Shown: positions 22,438 through 33,084 of the stretch, one piece after another
Position numbering within the stretch: position 1 is the first letter of the stretch
Layout of the letters: each line of letters begins with the position of its first letter
Origin: Enoplolaimus lenunculus
Lineage: Eukaryota > Nematoda > Enoplea > Enoplida > Thoracostomopsidae
DNA: 64,000 nucleotides
Direction of reading: 5' to 3'
NCBI GenBank assembly: GCA_030248215.1
Contig: JASANG010001103.1
Location: 124,001-188,000 of the forward strand
Made by a program: the position numbers and the translations under genes
The notes under the pieces: generated by a model
The model's database searches: none
Told to the model about the DNA's origin: nothing
What the model saw: the letters and a program-made list of their open reading frames with translations, nothing else

Positions 22438-22512
22438 TTATAACCTTTAAATGCCCCTCCTGAAAAATGTTTAGCCCCCGCCCAAGCAAGGTGGGCTGGC
22501 TACTGTCCAGCT
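22348..22512. mobile_element. Family G foldback repeat
   Basis: gggcccgtagccaaaggggcc ... aaggtgggctggctactgtcc; its left half is inside the second unit of the duplication, so the duplication broke off the first copy. Confidence 0.6.
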
Positions 22513-24140
22513 TAAAATCCATCAGGATAAGCATACAACGATTTCGGATGGCTTAAAGCCGAAGCTTTTTGTAAGAACCAATTTTTCAGATGACACTGAG
22601 TCTACAGGTCAAGCCGCCCCCCAATAATACTAAAAACAAAATTATGTATTAAGATTTAGGACTAAAATTGCGTTTGGCTTTTCACTCGCTTCATTCGCCA
22701 GGGTTTTTGCCTGTTTGGCATGTCATCCCTCGTCGTTTTTGGATTCACCCCCTGGTATACAATTGTGTATTCCATGACGTATATAGTTTATACACATGTT
22801 TTTCAAACCTCTTTGGTAATGATAATTGTGTATATACGGGGGTTTTCTACGCACTGCCCTATTCTGGTTCGTTGGTATAGAGAGCAAGTGCTAATCAGCA
22901 AATAGCAGCTTCAAACCGTTAGACACCCATTTGCAACGGGCGTCCAGCGAAAATTATATTTAGGCAGGCATCGAATAAGCGTTCGCTACAATTGCAATTC
23001 AAGATTGTTTACTTTTAGACCGAGTCTATTCGAGGGAGCGCCAGTCAAGTTTCCGGGGAGGGGGCATGGTCTCCCAGTGCCCCTCGTGAGGATATCCTTG
23101 CTTTACTTGTCGTATTTTCTAGTATATTTGTGGTTAAGTTTGGTTTGTTCAATACTAAAATGGTTTTTAGTTTGTGTTTTAGTTTTTTTTCCAAACTTCC
23201 GCCACTCAAAGAGATATTCTCTACTTTTACAAGAGTCAAATGATTTGTTAGCTGGTAATTTCAGCCAAAACACAACCGCGTTCAGCTATGCTACAGTTTA
23301 ATCTTCACAGTTGGAAAAAAATTTCAGATTCGAGTATAATACGGATTAGGTTTAGGCGGTTAATTGTAACGAACTGTGTTGTAACAATAATATTGTTCAA
23401 TCTAAGCAAAAAATAGTCTAAAGCTTTAACTTATATGCTCAATTGCATGTCCACAGCTAAAAACGGTCCGGCAACGATTAGGGTCGTCCGCACTGGTTCA
23501 GCTCAGTGATCCCCAGCGTTAAAAGTGACCGCTGAAACCTGTCGCGGGTTCAGAAATTTTTGGCGACAGAAAAGACTCGCGTGCGAAGCGAACGAGAAGC
23601 TAAACGCAATTAAAAATTACGGTTCTGAAACTTGTCAAGGGGCATCACCTCGATGTTCCCCTTCCCGTGAATCCGTGAGCGGTTTGAAGTCTATTTTGTA
23701 TTGCGTCCATATTTTACGGTATTCCCAGTACAAGTCTACCCTAACGAGGGCCCTAGGGTCAACTCAGCTAACAGTTTAATTGAACACCTTAAAATAATTG
23801 ATACTTGAAGCTAATTCGCTGGTCTATTATCGCTTGATGCAAGTTGACCCGAAATTTCTGTTATGCTACATTAGCCTATTGACATTGGGGGGACATCCAG
23901 ACGAACGGTACAAGGTGGCATCCTTGGTTACCCCCTAAGTATTTTGAAAAAAATTTAGTAATACATTAATTAGCTCAGAAAAATTGATTTAACCATCATA
24001 TTAAGCGTTAAGTCACGATGTCATTTCGGAAGGGTATAGTCGGCGCAAAGATCAAAGCTTACAGTTAGCTCAGAGATCGGGCATATACATTCAACCGTAA
24101 TTGGCATAAAGCTATTAAATGTTCCCATTATTCACGTCCG
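22513..24140. other. Gene-free stretch with worn repeats
   Basis: Holds a fragment of the 'aaaattgcgtttggctttt' repeat (22658) and its inverse (about 23575), and a degenerate family A right half (23395-23480: 'caaaaaatagtctaaagctttaa ... aaaaacggtccgg'). No exon recognised. Confidence 0.45.
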
Positions 24141-24312
24141 TCTACGCCCATAGATAGATCATCATGCTTGGGTGGGAGCTAAAAATATTTTCAGGACGGG
24201 CATACAAGGATTTTCGATGACTTACAAGAAAGGTTGCAAAATTTGTGTGTGGGTCAAATTTCCTCCAGAGGGGCTGAGTCGAGTGCACCCACCCTCTGAC
24301 TACGGACTCTTG
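24140..24312. mobile_element. Family G foldback repeat
   Basis: gtctacgcccatagatag ... ctctgactacggactc, with 'gacttacaagaaaggttgcaaaa' inside. Confidence 0.5.
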
Positions 24313-24530
24313 GCGTATATTCCAGGCGTAGAATTGTTAGCGGTGTAAGCCACTGGCTATAGATCCCCTCATGAAATGCCTAATAATAGTAAAAAAGCCA
24401 GTGTTGTAACAGGTTTACAATAACCATTTCGGTCGTAATCGTAAATAAAGTGGTTTTATACGATTATACCGTCCCGAAATAGAGACTTAGCTACACCCGT
24501 GCAAAATTGTCTGACCAACTTCTAAACACA

Positions 24531-24694
24531 CCCGTAGCCAGCTCATCTTACTGTGGGTGGGGGGCGAATAATTTTTCAGGAAGAGCATCCAAGAGTTTTC
24601 AATACAAGCAAGGCTGCAGATTTTCCAGGCGGGGGCAGAAATTTTTCAGGGGATCATAAGTCCCTGTGGCACCCCCTGTGACTATGGACCCGCT
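24531..24694. mobile_element. Family G foldback repeat
   Basis: cccgtagccagctcatcttac ... ccctgtgactatggaccc; central 'caagcaaggctgcagattttcc'. Confidence 0.6.
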
Positions 24695-24971
24695 TCTAAA
24701 CCACAATCCTGGCTACGTATGCTTAGTCATTGTGGTTATATTCTCAATCCATGGCAATGTATGGCCGAGTTTTGTCGGCCAACGGATATTTTGTATCTGT
24801 TGCGCTACATTTAGCATATTTGATTCGCCTCGATGACCATAGATGCAGTAGAACACAGTATAGTTTTGCATATATCAGCAAAACATATTTGCCACGATAG
24901 CGTTATAGTAGAAGACTTTTGGCCGATTTATAATGTCATACTGGATTTTGAGGATAAACTCTATATTGTTG

Positions 24972-25150
24972 ACGGGCCCGTAGCCAAGTAGAGGGGGCTC
25001 AGCCAGTTGGAACAATTTTGCCCCTCTGGAATAATTATGCTCTCCTTGGAAAAATTTCAATCTTGCTTGTAAGCCATTAAAAACTCTTGAATGCACCTCC
25101 TGGAAAGATTTCAGCCCCCCCTAGCAAGGTGAGCTGGCTACAGGCCTGAT
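24972..25150. mobile_element. Family G foldback repeat
   Basis: cgggcccgtagccaagtagag ... aaggtgagctggctacaggcctg, opposite orientation to the two preceding copies. Confidence 0.6.
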
Positions 25151-25708
25151 GGTTGATATTCTAACTCGAGCTCTATCGATTGAGTATGTAGGACACTTAA
25201 TTGCAAGAACTATATATGCTCATGACGGCTGCACATACGTTCACAGGCGCGTCTTGGGGGAAACAGCGGTAAATCGTTCGCTTTTTGGCCATTTTTAATC
25301 AAGGGGTTATACGACCTATTTTAGTTGATAACATCCCCTCCATTTGAAATTTTCATAGAAGGTAACATCACCTGTTTCAATTAATAGAACGAGACCGACC
25401 CCTTTTCTGATATGTTGGCTACGCTTATGCATGCGCTGACCAACGCTGTGGTCACTTTTAGGTTAGAATCAAAGCTATGAGTGTGTCCAGTTTGGTCAGT
25501 AGCGAAGCCAGGAATTTCGTTTCTGGAGCGTATAACCTTTAATGTAAACCGTTTTGTGGCGCAATTAAATATATTTTTTGATCCTTAGGATTTCCAACAA
25601 ATTAGTTTAAATTGAAGGATTATAGTTTTATTGTCGTTCAAAAAATTTCGGGGTATATAAAGGCATAAATGTTACACAGTTTGCAGTTTGTCGCGCATAG
25701 TATATTCG

Positions 25709-25993
25709 GCCAATGTAAACAACAGGGACGGAACAGTATTATAAGCATATTCCTAAGCCTATGCCTTAGCCTAAGCCCAAGCCTAAGTGTAAAGAATGCG
25801 CATATTCCTCAGCCTAAGCATAAGCCTAAGCGTAAAGAATGGACATATTCCACAGCCTAAGCCTAAGCGTAAGAATGAGCATATTCCTAAGCCTAAGCCT
25901 AAGCCTAAGTCAAGCAAAAAATTAGTCTAAAGCTTAGGCTTACTCTATTACAGTCCCACAGAAAAACGTTCCGCCCCTGATCTTTACATGGGC
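25709..25993. mobile_element. MITE family A, enlarged internal repeat
   Basis: ggccaatgtaaacaacagggacgg ... cccctgatctttacatgggc. Its body repeats 'cctaagcgtaa(a)gaatg.gcatattcc' three times. Confidence 0.75.
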
Positions 25994-26362
25994 TGTATAT
26001 TCCATGTAAGAAAGAGTTAATAATTACCTGTCAACTTTAGTTAAAACATTAGCTCAAAGCCTGTTGGTAAAGGTTCATAATTAATGCAAACTTTTCAGGC
26101 TGTCCTGAGCCAATCAGGATCGTTTATTCAATTATAGATCTTAAAAGTATTGGTGCAGAAAATAGGCAAATGGACATAAAGCTTAGGTAATTTATCATTT
26201 TAAGCCAGAACATGGACAGTTTGAATTCTTCAAGTCAAACGCTTACAGCTTGTTTAAGCTGTCAAACTTAAGTATCGGTTTGATATATAACTGTTCACGC
26301 TAGTTTGGTATACCTCAAGGTTGTAAGGTTGGTATTTAGTATAAAGTACCAGGAACGTAGCT

Positions 26363-26457
26363 AAGGTTTCATTTCGGAATGGTATGACATCATAAAGGTT
26401 TCATTTCGGAAAAGTATGACATCATAAAAGTTTCATTTCGAAACGGTATGACATCAT
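26363..26457 (+). repeat. Three-unit tandem repeat, ~32 bp
   Basis: Unit aaggtttcatttcggaatgg + tatgacatcat, three times. The phrase tgacatca resembles an ATF/CRE half-consensus; no evidence of function. Confidence 0.7.
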
Positions 26458-26690
26458 ATTTTCAATTGAGTTTAGGAAATGAAAACATTTATTTAATTTA
26501 GCAAAAGTTATTTTAAGTATTGTTTTTATTGTTTCGTTAGAAATTTCGGAACAAGATTTATCCCCATTATCCATTCGTTGTATTAACAACTTGCAAATCG
26601 ACGGCTGGTTTTAATAATGTAAATGGTCAACTTTAGGTTTTAAGCCATGTTTTCTGGTCAATTGATCGGAACCGTATAATTTTGGCAAAT

Positions 26691-26691
26691 C

Positions 26692-26775
<84 letters not shown>
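26691..26775 (+). repeat. (AAT)n microsatellite
   Basis: About 28 uninterrupted AAT units. Confidence 0.98.
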
Positions 26776-26776
<1 letters not shown>

Positions 26777-26863
26777 TACTATTTTATGGTTGAAAACGGC
26801 CGTTGCGATGTGTACACTGTTTTGTTGCGTTGAGCGGTCTTGGCACGTACCGTAACCAGACAC

Positions 26864-27048
26864 GGCCCATGTATAGAACAGGGCCGGATCGTTTTCCAGA
26901 GAGGCTATAATAGAGTCAGTTTAAGCTTTAGACTGATTTTTTTGCTAGGCTTAGGCTTAGGCTTAGGCATAGGCTTAGGCTTCGGCTTAGGCTTAGGCTT
27001 AGGAATATGCTTATACTACTGTTCCGGCCCTGTTCTATACATGGCATC
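26864..27048. mobile_element. MITE family A, inverted, with TTAGGC run
   Basis: ggcccatgtatagaacagggccgg ... ggccctgttctatacatggc, with (ttaggc) units 26946-27002. Its 'gttttccagagaggctataatagagtc' arm marks a subfamily shared with 32800-32998. Confidence 0.75.
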
Positions 27049-27432
27049 CAGACACGGTCAAAGCCGGCTGAGCCCCCCATGAAAAGTTTTGCCTCTCGTA
27101 GAACAAAAAAGTTAATCCGCTCCCACATTTACGTTAATTTGACCACATACTTCTCTAAAGTTGACGCTATACTTTTGCAATTTTTTAATGTCTTCTAGGG
27201 CCGTTTTTCGCGGTTCGTGGACGTTTGTCACCGCCTGCCATCGTGCGATATCGTACACGAGTTACTGCGTACAATTACAGTTATTGACAGTGACACGCGG
27301 TGACAGACGATGCCGTACGTCCTCCGCCCCTTAGCAGATTAAGTTCGCTACGCGCCTGGGATGATAACGCGTGTTTAATGGTAGATTTCTAAGTTGATAT
27401 CCTTGATTTAAGTTTGATCTCAAATTAAATAA

Positions 27433-27699
27433 TTAACCCGTTTTCACATGAATATTTTCAATTTCATCTCAGATATAATTTCAAGGTAAGATTCGATCGC
27501 CAGTCTCACGAGTCGGAGGCGTTTATGATGACCACTGAGTTGTAGGAGCTTGACGCTCGAGCCCGAGTAGGCTCTCACGTCTTGTGGAGATTTTGCACTG
27601 CGCATATATGTTATAAATGTTAAACACTGCTCACAGTGTGTGTGTCTCGTACATTAATGTATTTAGTTGCTCATAGTATACTCTGAGTGAAAGGGTTAA
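27433..27699 (-). mobile_element. Family P (tRNA-like TTAA MITE), inverted full copy
   Basis: TTAACCCGTTTTCACATG ... gagtgaaagggTTAA. It is the reverse complement of 2871-3141, including the tRNA-like part at about 27485-27555. Confidence 0.7.
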
Positions 27700-27789
27700 T
27701 ATCCAGTTTTGATATGGTTAAAACTTTCAAATTCACATTCATACCAGTCGTAGTGGGACTACATTTATTGAGCGAAGGTCGAACGCACG

Positions 27790-28440
27790 TAAGCAATTAA
27801 GCTAATATGCAAATTAGCTATTAGCTAACTATTCAATTATCGGTTTCGGATGTTTGTAAACTTTTTATTCAAATTCCTCGCACCTAAAAACCCTTCAGCC
27901 ACTAATAATTTTTGGAATAATTTAAAAAGTCCTAATTTTGTTTTGTCAATTAAGCTAATATGTTGTAAACAACTTATTCAGATTCTTCGCACCCAAAAAC
28001 CTTCAGTAAACCCTAATAATTATTGAAATAATTTAAAAAGTCCTAGTTTTGTCTTGTCAATTAAGCTAATATGCAAATTAGCTATTAGCTAACTCTTCAA
28101 TTATCGGTTTTGGATGTTTGTAAACTATTTATTCAAATTCCTCGCACCAAAAAACCCTTTAGTGCTGAAATTATATTGCTTTTAACCTTAATAATTAGTG
28201 AAATATTGTAAAAAGTCCTAATTTAGGCTTATAAACTATGTTAATATCCAAATTATCTATTAGCTAACTGCTCAATTATCGGTTTTGGAGGTTTGTAAAC
28301 AGTCTACGCAGATTCCTCGCACCCAAAAACCCTTTAATGCTAAAATTAGATTGGTTCTAACTGTAATAATTAGTGAAATATTGTGGAAAGTCCTAATTTA
28401 GGCTAAATTAATTGTGCAAATCAGCCTGTAGCTAATAAAC
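27790..28440 (+). repeat. Tandem array, 4-5 diverged units of 110-180 bp
   Basis: Repeated order: 'gctaatatgcaaattagctattagctaac', 'tcaattatcggttttggatg.ttgtaaac', 'attcctcgcacc.aaaaaccctt', 'agtcctaattt'. Units start near 27797, 27948, 28060, 28230 and 28410. It leads straight into the tail-like segment at 28470. Confidence 0.75.
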
Positions 28441-28469
28441 GGCTTAAAATTTTAAAACCCTAATGCGAG

Positions 28470-28680
28470 GTTAACACCCCACAATAATTGGCTTTGAAAC
28501 AAAAAAGTTTATCAAAATCGGTTCAGCAGTTCCTGAGATTCTTTTCGGACGGACAGACGGACAGACGGACAGACGGACGGACGGACATCCACCTTTCGAC
28601 CCCAAAGTACAAAACATAAAACGCTTCGCAAAAATCCGAGCTTCGCTCGGAGTTTCGCTTCGCTCAATGACCACGAATCT
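28470..28680 (+). repeat. GACGGACA tract with retroposon-tail-like context
   Basis: 'aagtttatcaaaatcggttcagcagttcctgagattctttt' followed by (ggacggacaga)n at 28547-28587. Such 'aaaatcggttcag' text before a GACA run is common at 3' ends of animal non-LTR retrotransposons; no reverse transcriptase is present, so this is only a resemblance. Confidence 0.35.
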
Positions 28681-28811
28681 ATTTTACAGGACTAAAATTA
28701 TTAAAGTAAAATATATTAAATATTCTATTACCTTATAATCAGATTTGTTTATGTACTAAAGAGTATTGTTATTTATTATATTTATCTGTCTAAACCTTCA
28801 ACGTAAGGGGG

Positions 28812-31409
28812 TTGATCGAAATTTGGTACTTAATTGGGGCCGCCTGGTTTTACCCTTTGCTCGCAGTATCTGTACATATCGCAATCGTGAAGCGATTATT
28901 CGGTAATATCCCTCGGCGGAATCGCCTCAAACGTCGCGATGGTTCTGTTGACTCGAAACTTCGTGACAGCCAACTTACTCCGAGTGACTCGCGTGTACCC
29001 GTAGGCTCATCATTGGATGGCCCAGCGCCTACGAGCGTTAGTCAAGATAATCTAAACCGAAATCCGGCCACGGATCCTCAAAATCAGCCATCTGACGCTC
29101 GCAGTGGTACCGGTGGGGGCGAACGACCATCGCAACGACCCGTTGAGCAACTCGCTATGCCGTCACAGAATGGTCTACCTCCAACTGGACAGCAAGCACC
29201 AAAACATCCTTATCCCCAACAATCTCTACCCACTCAAGGGGTGACGTACAACTCTATCGATACAGTTGCGTCTGTTCCGACCAATCAAATGACGACATCT
29301 GTAGGTGTAGGCGATCCAGGAAGTTTCACAGGAGGGATGGGTCCTCAAGGTACCGGTAGTGTCCCTCCAATCATGTCTGCATCCGCTAGTGAAGCTTGCG
29401 GAGCGATCGGAGTCTTTAGTTCCGGATCGAATGATCGCATTCCAGTTTCGGCGAGTCATCATAGTAATGTTGCGTCTACTCATGGTGCCGGTGGTATGTC
29501 AGCGGCTACCGGCAGTGTTACCAGTCCTCGACGATCCTCGCAACAAGGCGCCACAGCTGGACATCACCCAGGTGGTATACCTGGTCGACCACCGTCGATG
29601 ATGTTCTCTCGCAATTCGGGATACCGTGACTTTGGACCGGGGGCCGGGGGCGCGTCCGGCGTAGCCCTGGGTGGCTACGGCCGTACTGACTCGTTGCAAC
29701 AGTCTTGTTGTGACTGTGTTGCGATTAATAATCGTTGTGGCACTGAGACTTGCCCTTGTATCCGAGACAGACGAATATGTGACGAACACTGCGAAAGTTA
29801 CCGCTACAGGGGTGACTGCTTAAATCAAGCGATATGTAAATGTAACTGTGAACCGATAGCAACATCACAGACGCCAAATATTCACACCGCCAGCGTCGCC
29901 GAGCCTGGCATAGGCACTACAGGACCAAGTATCGCATCGTCCCAACGTGGAGCATCCAGTAAAGCTGGGACTGGATCGTCAACAGCATCGAGTTCTGGTT
30001 CGAAAGCAATTTGTTGCAAGCCAGAAAAATGTGAATGCGTCCGGCTACGCGAAACGTGCAATAATTTGTGCCGGTGTCGTCAAATTTGTAAAAACCGTGA
30101 AACAGCCATAACAACCGCCGTCGGCGGATGCCGGAAACCAACGCACAAAACGCCAAAACCGAAACAAGGATGCACCTGTGCTCGCAATAAGCGACAATGC
30201 ACCAAGAAAGACTGCCCCTGTCGGATGGCCTTCGAGTTTTGCTCGACGGCGTGTAAATGTCGCGGTGATTGTCCGAATTCACAGACGAAATTTCATATAT
30301 CAAAGTATGTTCAATCGTGCTTTTTAGAGCATAAAAACGAAAGTTCCGGCCTGGTATTAACGCTGATCGGCGACGACTATTTGTATCGAGCGGAATTTTA
30401 TCACGATTCCAAGTCTGAGCCCCACGTCGAAGAACAAATGGTCGCTGTACTGTACGAATTGCTCGCCAAATACAAACTGGACATTCAAGAAATAATTATT
30501 TACGTTTCAAAATCGCCATGTTTTCATCAAGATTGTGATCCGAAGTGTGAAGTGATCGAAGAATGTAAAGCGAACAAAGCCTGTTCGAAAATGCTCGGGA
30601 TACTTTTGACCAAAGTTCGTAAGGAACTCGGCAAAATAGACGTCAAAATGGTTGTTCGATTTTTGTTTCCACATTTGCATCGAGGCGATTTGTATACAAA
30701 ACAAGGCGTTTTGTGTATGATGCAAAGCGGCATTGTCGTTGAACCGCTCCTGATGAAAGACTGGAGCGCGCTCATCGACTGGAGTACGCCGAGTTCGAGT
30801 TCTGGCGGCGGTGGATCGGCCGGATTTGCGGATCACGGCAAATCGACGGATTATTTAAAGTTGTGGAACGATCACGGACTCGACAAAGCGGTGGCGCAGT
30901 CTCAAAGTTTCATCAACGAATGCCGTCGAGCGATGGGGTTGTCGATGAAATTTTGGGTCGCAGAAATACACGAAATTGTCAAAAATACCATTTTCAACTA
31001 TTCTGATATTCGGCAAAAGTTGGGCGATTTGAACGAAGGGTTGAAACATTTAGATTTGACAGCGACGCCGTCGAAAATTCGTGCGACTCCAAGTAAGCGA
31101 CGAAGTTTTCTTGATATGCTCGAGCTTAAGGATCGATTGATTTCGAAGGCTGGCGGTGGGGGCGGTAGTAGCCTGGGGGGCAGTGAGAGCGCCCGCGGTG
31201 GTGGACGGCATCATCATCCAGCACTGTCACCCCCTCCTATTCCGTCATCGGAAAATCCGGTCACACAACAAATGGTCGCCAGTTTTTGTGGTCGAAGTTT
31301 TGACGATGTAGAAACCAATGAAATTGCGTTAAGAATTCGTCGAGCAACCGCAAATATTAATCTTGAAATTGATTCGTTGATGGAATTTTTACATATGAAA
31401 GGGATTTGA
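28812..31409 (+). CDS. CXC-domain protein with AID/APOBEC-like deaminase domain
   Basis: One open frame of 865 codons, stop TGA 31407-31409. The first codon of the open stretch is TTG, and an in-frame stop lies at 28791, so either an upstream exon splices in (aacgtaag at 28800-28807 is a candidate acceptor) or translation starts at the first ATG, 29157. Order by residue: hydrophobic segment 4-28; Ser/Gly/Pro-rich linker 45-295; Cys-rich module 299-346; second module 400-427; canonical CXC/MSL2-type module 453-489 (CTC..., CPCR, CKCRGDCPN). Then a deaminase-like domain about 503-657: strands around LVLTLIG and YLYRAEFYH, HVE at 538-540, SKSPC at 566-570, further Cys to 591, helix SKMLGILLTKV, VVRFLFP, then QGVLCMMQSGIVVE and LMKDWSALIDW. 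This is the AID/APOBEC layout (HVE, SWSPC..C, RLYF, GLRRLHRAGVQI, W). The C-terminal 200 residues are helical and low complexity. Known: CXC modules bind zinc and DNA (MSL2, tesmin), and AID/APOBEC enzymes deaminate cytosine. Inference: a DNA-directed cytosine deaminase. Confidence 0.85.
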   Translation: MIEIWYLIGAAWFYPLLAVSVHIAIVKRLFGNIPRRNRLKRRDGSVDSKLRDSQLTPSDSRVPVGSSLDGPAPTSVSQDNLNRNPATDPQNQPSDARSGTGGGERPSQRPVEQLAMPSQNGLPPTGQQAPKHPYPQQSLPTQGVTYNSIDTVASVPTNQMTTSVGVGDPGSFTGGMGPQGTGSVPPIMSASASEACGAIGVFSSGSNDRIPVSASHHSNVASTHGAGGMSAATGSVTSPRRSSQQGATAGHHPGGIPGRPPSMMFSRNSGYRDFGPGAGGASGVALGGYGRTDSLQQSCCDCVAINNRCGTETCPCIRDRRICDEHCESYRYRGDCLNQAICKCNCEPIATSQTPNIHTASVAEPGIGTTGPSIASSQRGASSKAGTGSSTASSSGSKAICCKPEKCECVRLRETCNNLCRCRQICKNRETAITTAVGGCRKPTHKTPKPKQGCTCARNKRQCTKKDCPCRMAFEFCSTACKCRGDCPNSQTKFHISKYVQSCFLEHKNESSGLVLTLIGDDYLYRAEFYHDSKSEPHVEEQMVAVLYELLAKYKLDIQEIIIYVSKSPCFHQDCDPKCEVIEECKANKACSKMLGILLTKVRKELGKIDVKMVVRFLFPHLHRGDLYTKQGVLCMMQSGIVVEPLLMKDWSALIDWSTPSSSSGGGGSAGFADHGKSTDYLKLWNDHGLDKAVAQSQSFINECRRAMGLSMKFWVAEIHEIVKNTIFNYSDIRQKLGDLNEGLKHLDLTATPSKIRATPSKRRSFLDMLELKDRLISKAGGGGGSSLGGSESARGGGRHHHPALSPPPIPSSENPVTQQMVASFCGRSFDDVETNEIALRIRRATANINLEIDSLMEFLHMKGI

Positions 31410-31467
31410 AACGCAAACGGACCAATCATATTTCATGCTGGTATAAAAATGACGTTTCTGTTCGATG

Positions 31468-31563
31468 AGGGTCCGTAGTCAGAGGGGGCAGATTGGGATC
31501 AGCAACTGTACAAAAATTTCAATTTCTAACAGTAAAGTTTCGAACTTGCTTGTAAGTCATATA
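31468..31563. mobile_element. Family G fragment cut by a family A MITE
   Basis: gggtccgtagtcagagggggc ... gaacttgcttgtaagtca, then the family A element begins at 31564. Confidence 0.5.
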
Positions 31564-31751
31564 GGCCGATGTAAAGAACAGGGGCGGAACCGTATTATAA
31601 GCATATTCTTAAGCCTAAGCCAAAGCGTAAGAATGAGCACATTCCTAAGCCTAAGCCTAAGCCTAAGCCAGAAAAAAGATAGCCTAAACCTTAAGCTTAT
31701 TCTATTCTAGTCTCACAAAAGTACGTTCCGCCCCTGATCTTTACATGAGCC
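31564..31751. mobile_element. MITE family A
   Basis: ggccgatgtaaagaacaggggcgg ... cccctgatctttacatgagcc, with cctaag units near 31610-31670. Confidence 0.75.
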
Positions 31752-32272
31752 ATCATATGAAACTCCTGCACACGTTTTGTGAAAATATGTCATTGTCCGT
31801 TGGCATAATTAACAGGCTATGGGCCTGGTGTTATGGTAACATTTGTCTACTTAGTTTAATAATTTTGGCTATATATTTTCGGTTTCAACAAAATGTGCCA
31901 AAAATGCCAAATCTTTGGTATCACAACCATTCTCGACCCGACAACTTGTAATCCTGAATTTCATCGACTTGACAACTCGCTGTCCACAATTATGCTTCGA
32001 CTTACGCTATAGGCTAAGGATTGCGCTAGAATGCTTACATTTATTCGTAGACTTTAGGACACCGTTAGGCGACAAGTTGTCGGGTGACGAATTGTCGTAG
32101 ATTTCACCTGGTTTATAGTTTGTACGTAACCGATACTACCGAAAGACTGGCGTGGCCGGAAAGTTCAAATTTCAGATTTAGGCTTTAGCTATGAAATTTT
32201 TACTTTTAGACCAATGTATGAATCAAACATTAACATAATACGTGGCCAAAGGGACACAAACTACTAAATTGC

Positions 32273-32488
32273 TGGGCAATGTTAAGAACAGGGACGGAAC
32301 TGTATTATAAGCAATTGTAAGCATATTACTAAACCTAAGCCTAAACTTAAGCCTAAGCCTAAGCGTAGAATGAGCATATTCTTAAACCTAAGCCTAAACC
32401 TAAGCCAAGCAAAAAATAGTCTAAAGCTTAAGCTTACTCTATTGCAGTCCCAAACAAAACGTCCCGCCCCTGATCTTTATATGGGCCG
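32273..32488. mobile_element. MITE family A
   Basis: gggcaatgttaagaacagggacgg ... cccctgatctttatatgggcc. Confidence 0.75.
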
Positions 32489-32624
32489 AATTACTGAAGA
32501 TACAAAGAATCCATTCGTGCGTTTGACACCGTTTTGAAAATTTTCAACTTGCCTAATCATTGCGCAAACGAAATTTATTAATAAATCAACGCTTAATTTA
32601 GGTTTAGAATCATTAAATCTTGGC

Positions 32625-33015
32625 CCGTATTCTTAAATTTTATGGAGCACCTATCACCAGTAAGCGATAGCTTGTCAAACTGACGAATTCCTGCAATTAA
32701 CAATTTCAAAATTGGCACGTTCGAGCATTTTGCATTGATTGGTTCGGAAACTACTGGACCAATCGCTAACTGGCGATAGGTGCTATATACAGTTGATTAC
32801 CCATGTATAGAACAGGGCCGGATCGTTTTCCGGAGAGGCTATAATAGAGTCAGTTTAAGCTTTCGACTAATTTTTTGTTAGGCTTAGGTTTAGGTTTAGG
32901 CTTAGGCTTAGGCTTAGGAATAGGCTCATCCATACGCTTAGGCTTAGGCTTTGGAATATGCTTATACTACTGTTCCGACCCTGATCTATACATGGGGCCA
33001 TTTGAGAATACAGGG
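32625..33015. mobile_element. Family F MITE interrupted by family A
   Basis: Left arm ggcccgtattcttaaattttatggagcacctatcacc; right arm tggcgataggtgctatatac, then the family A copy 32800-32998, then the F end catttgagaatacaggg. Confidence 0.6.
32800..32998. mobile_element. MITE family A (inverted) nested in family F
   Basis: cccatgtatagaacagggccgg ... ccctgatctatacatggggcc; same subfamily arm as 26864-27048 (ggagaggctataatagagtc). Confidence 0.7.
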
Positions 33016-33084
33016 TTCCAGCTTATGATTCATTACTTGCGGCGCGCTGTACAGCGTCCGTCGACGAATTAACTTTGCTAAAAC

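Noticed and set aside
29226-31429. Minus-strand open frames opposite the deaminase
   Set aside because: Shadow frames with odd composition; the plus frame alone has the CXC and deaminase motifs.
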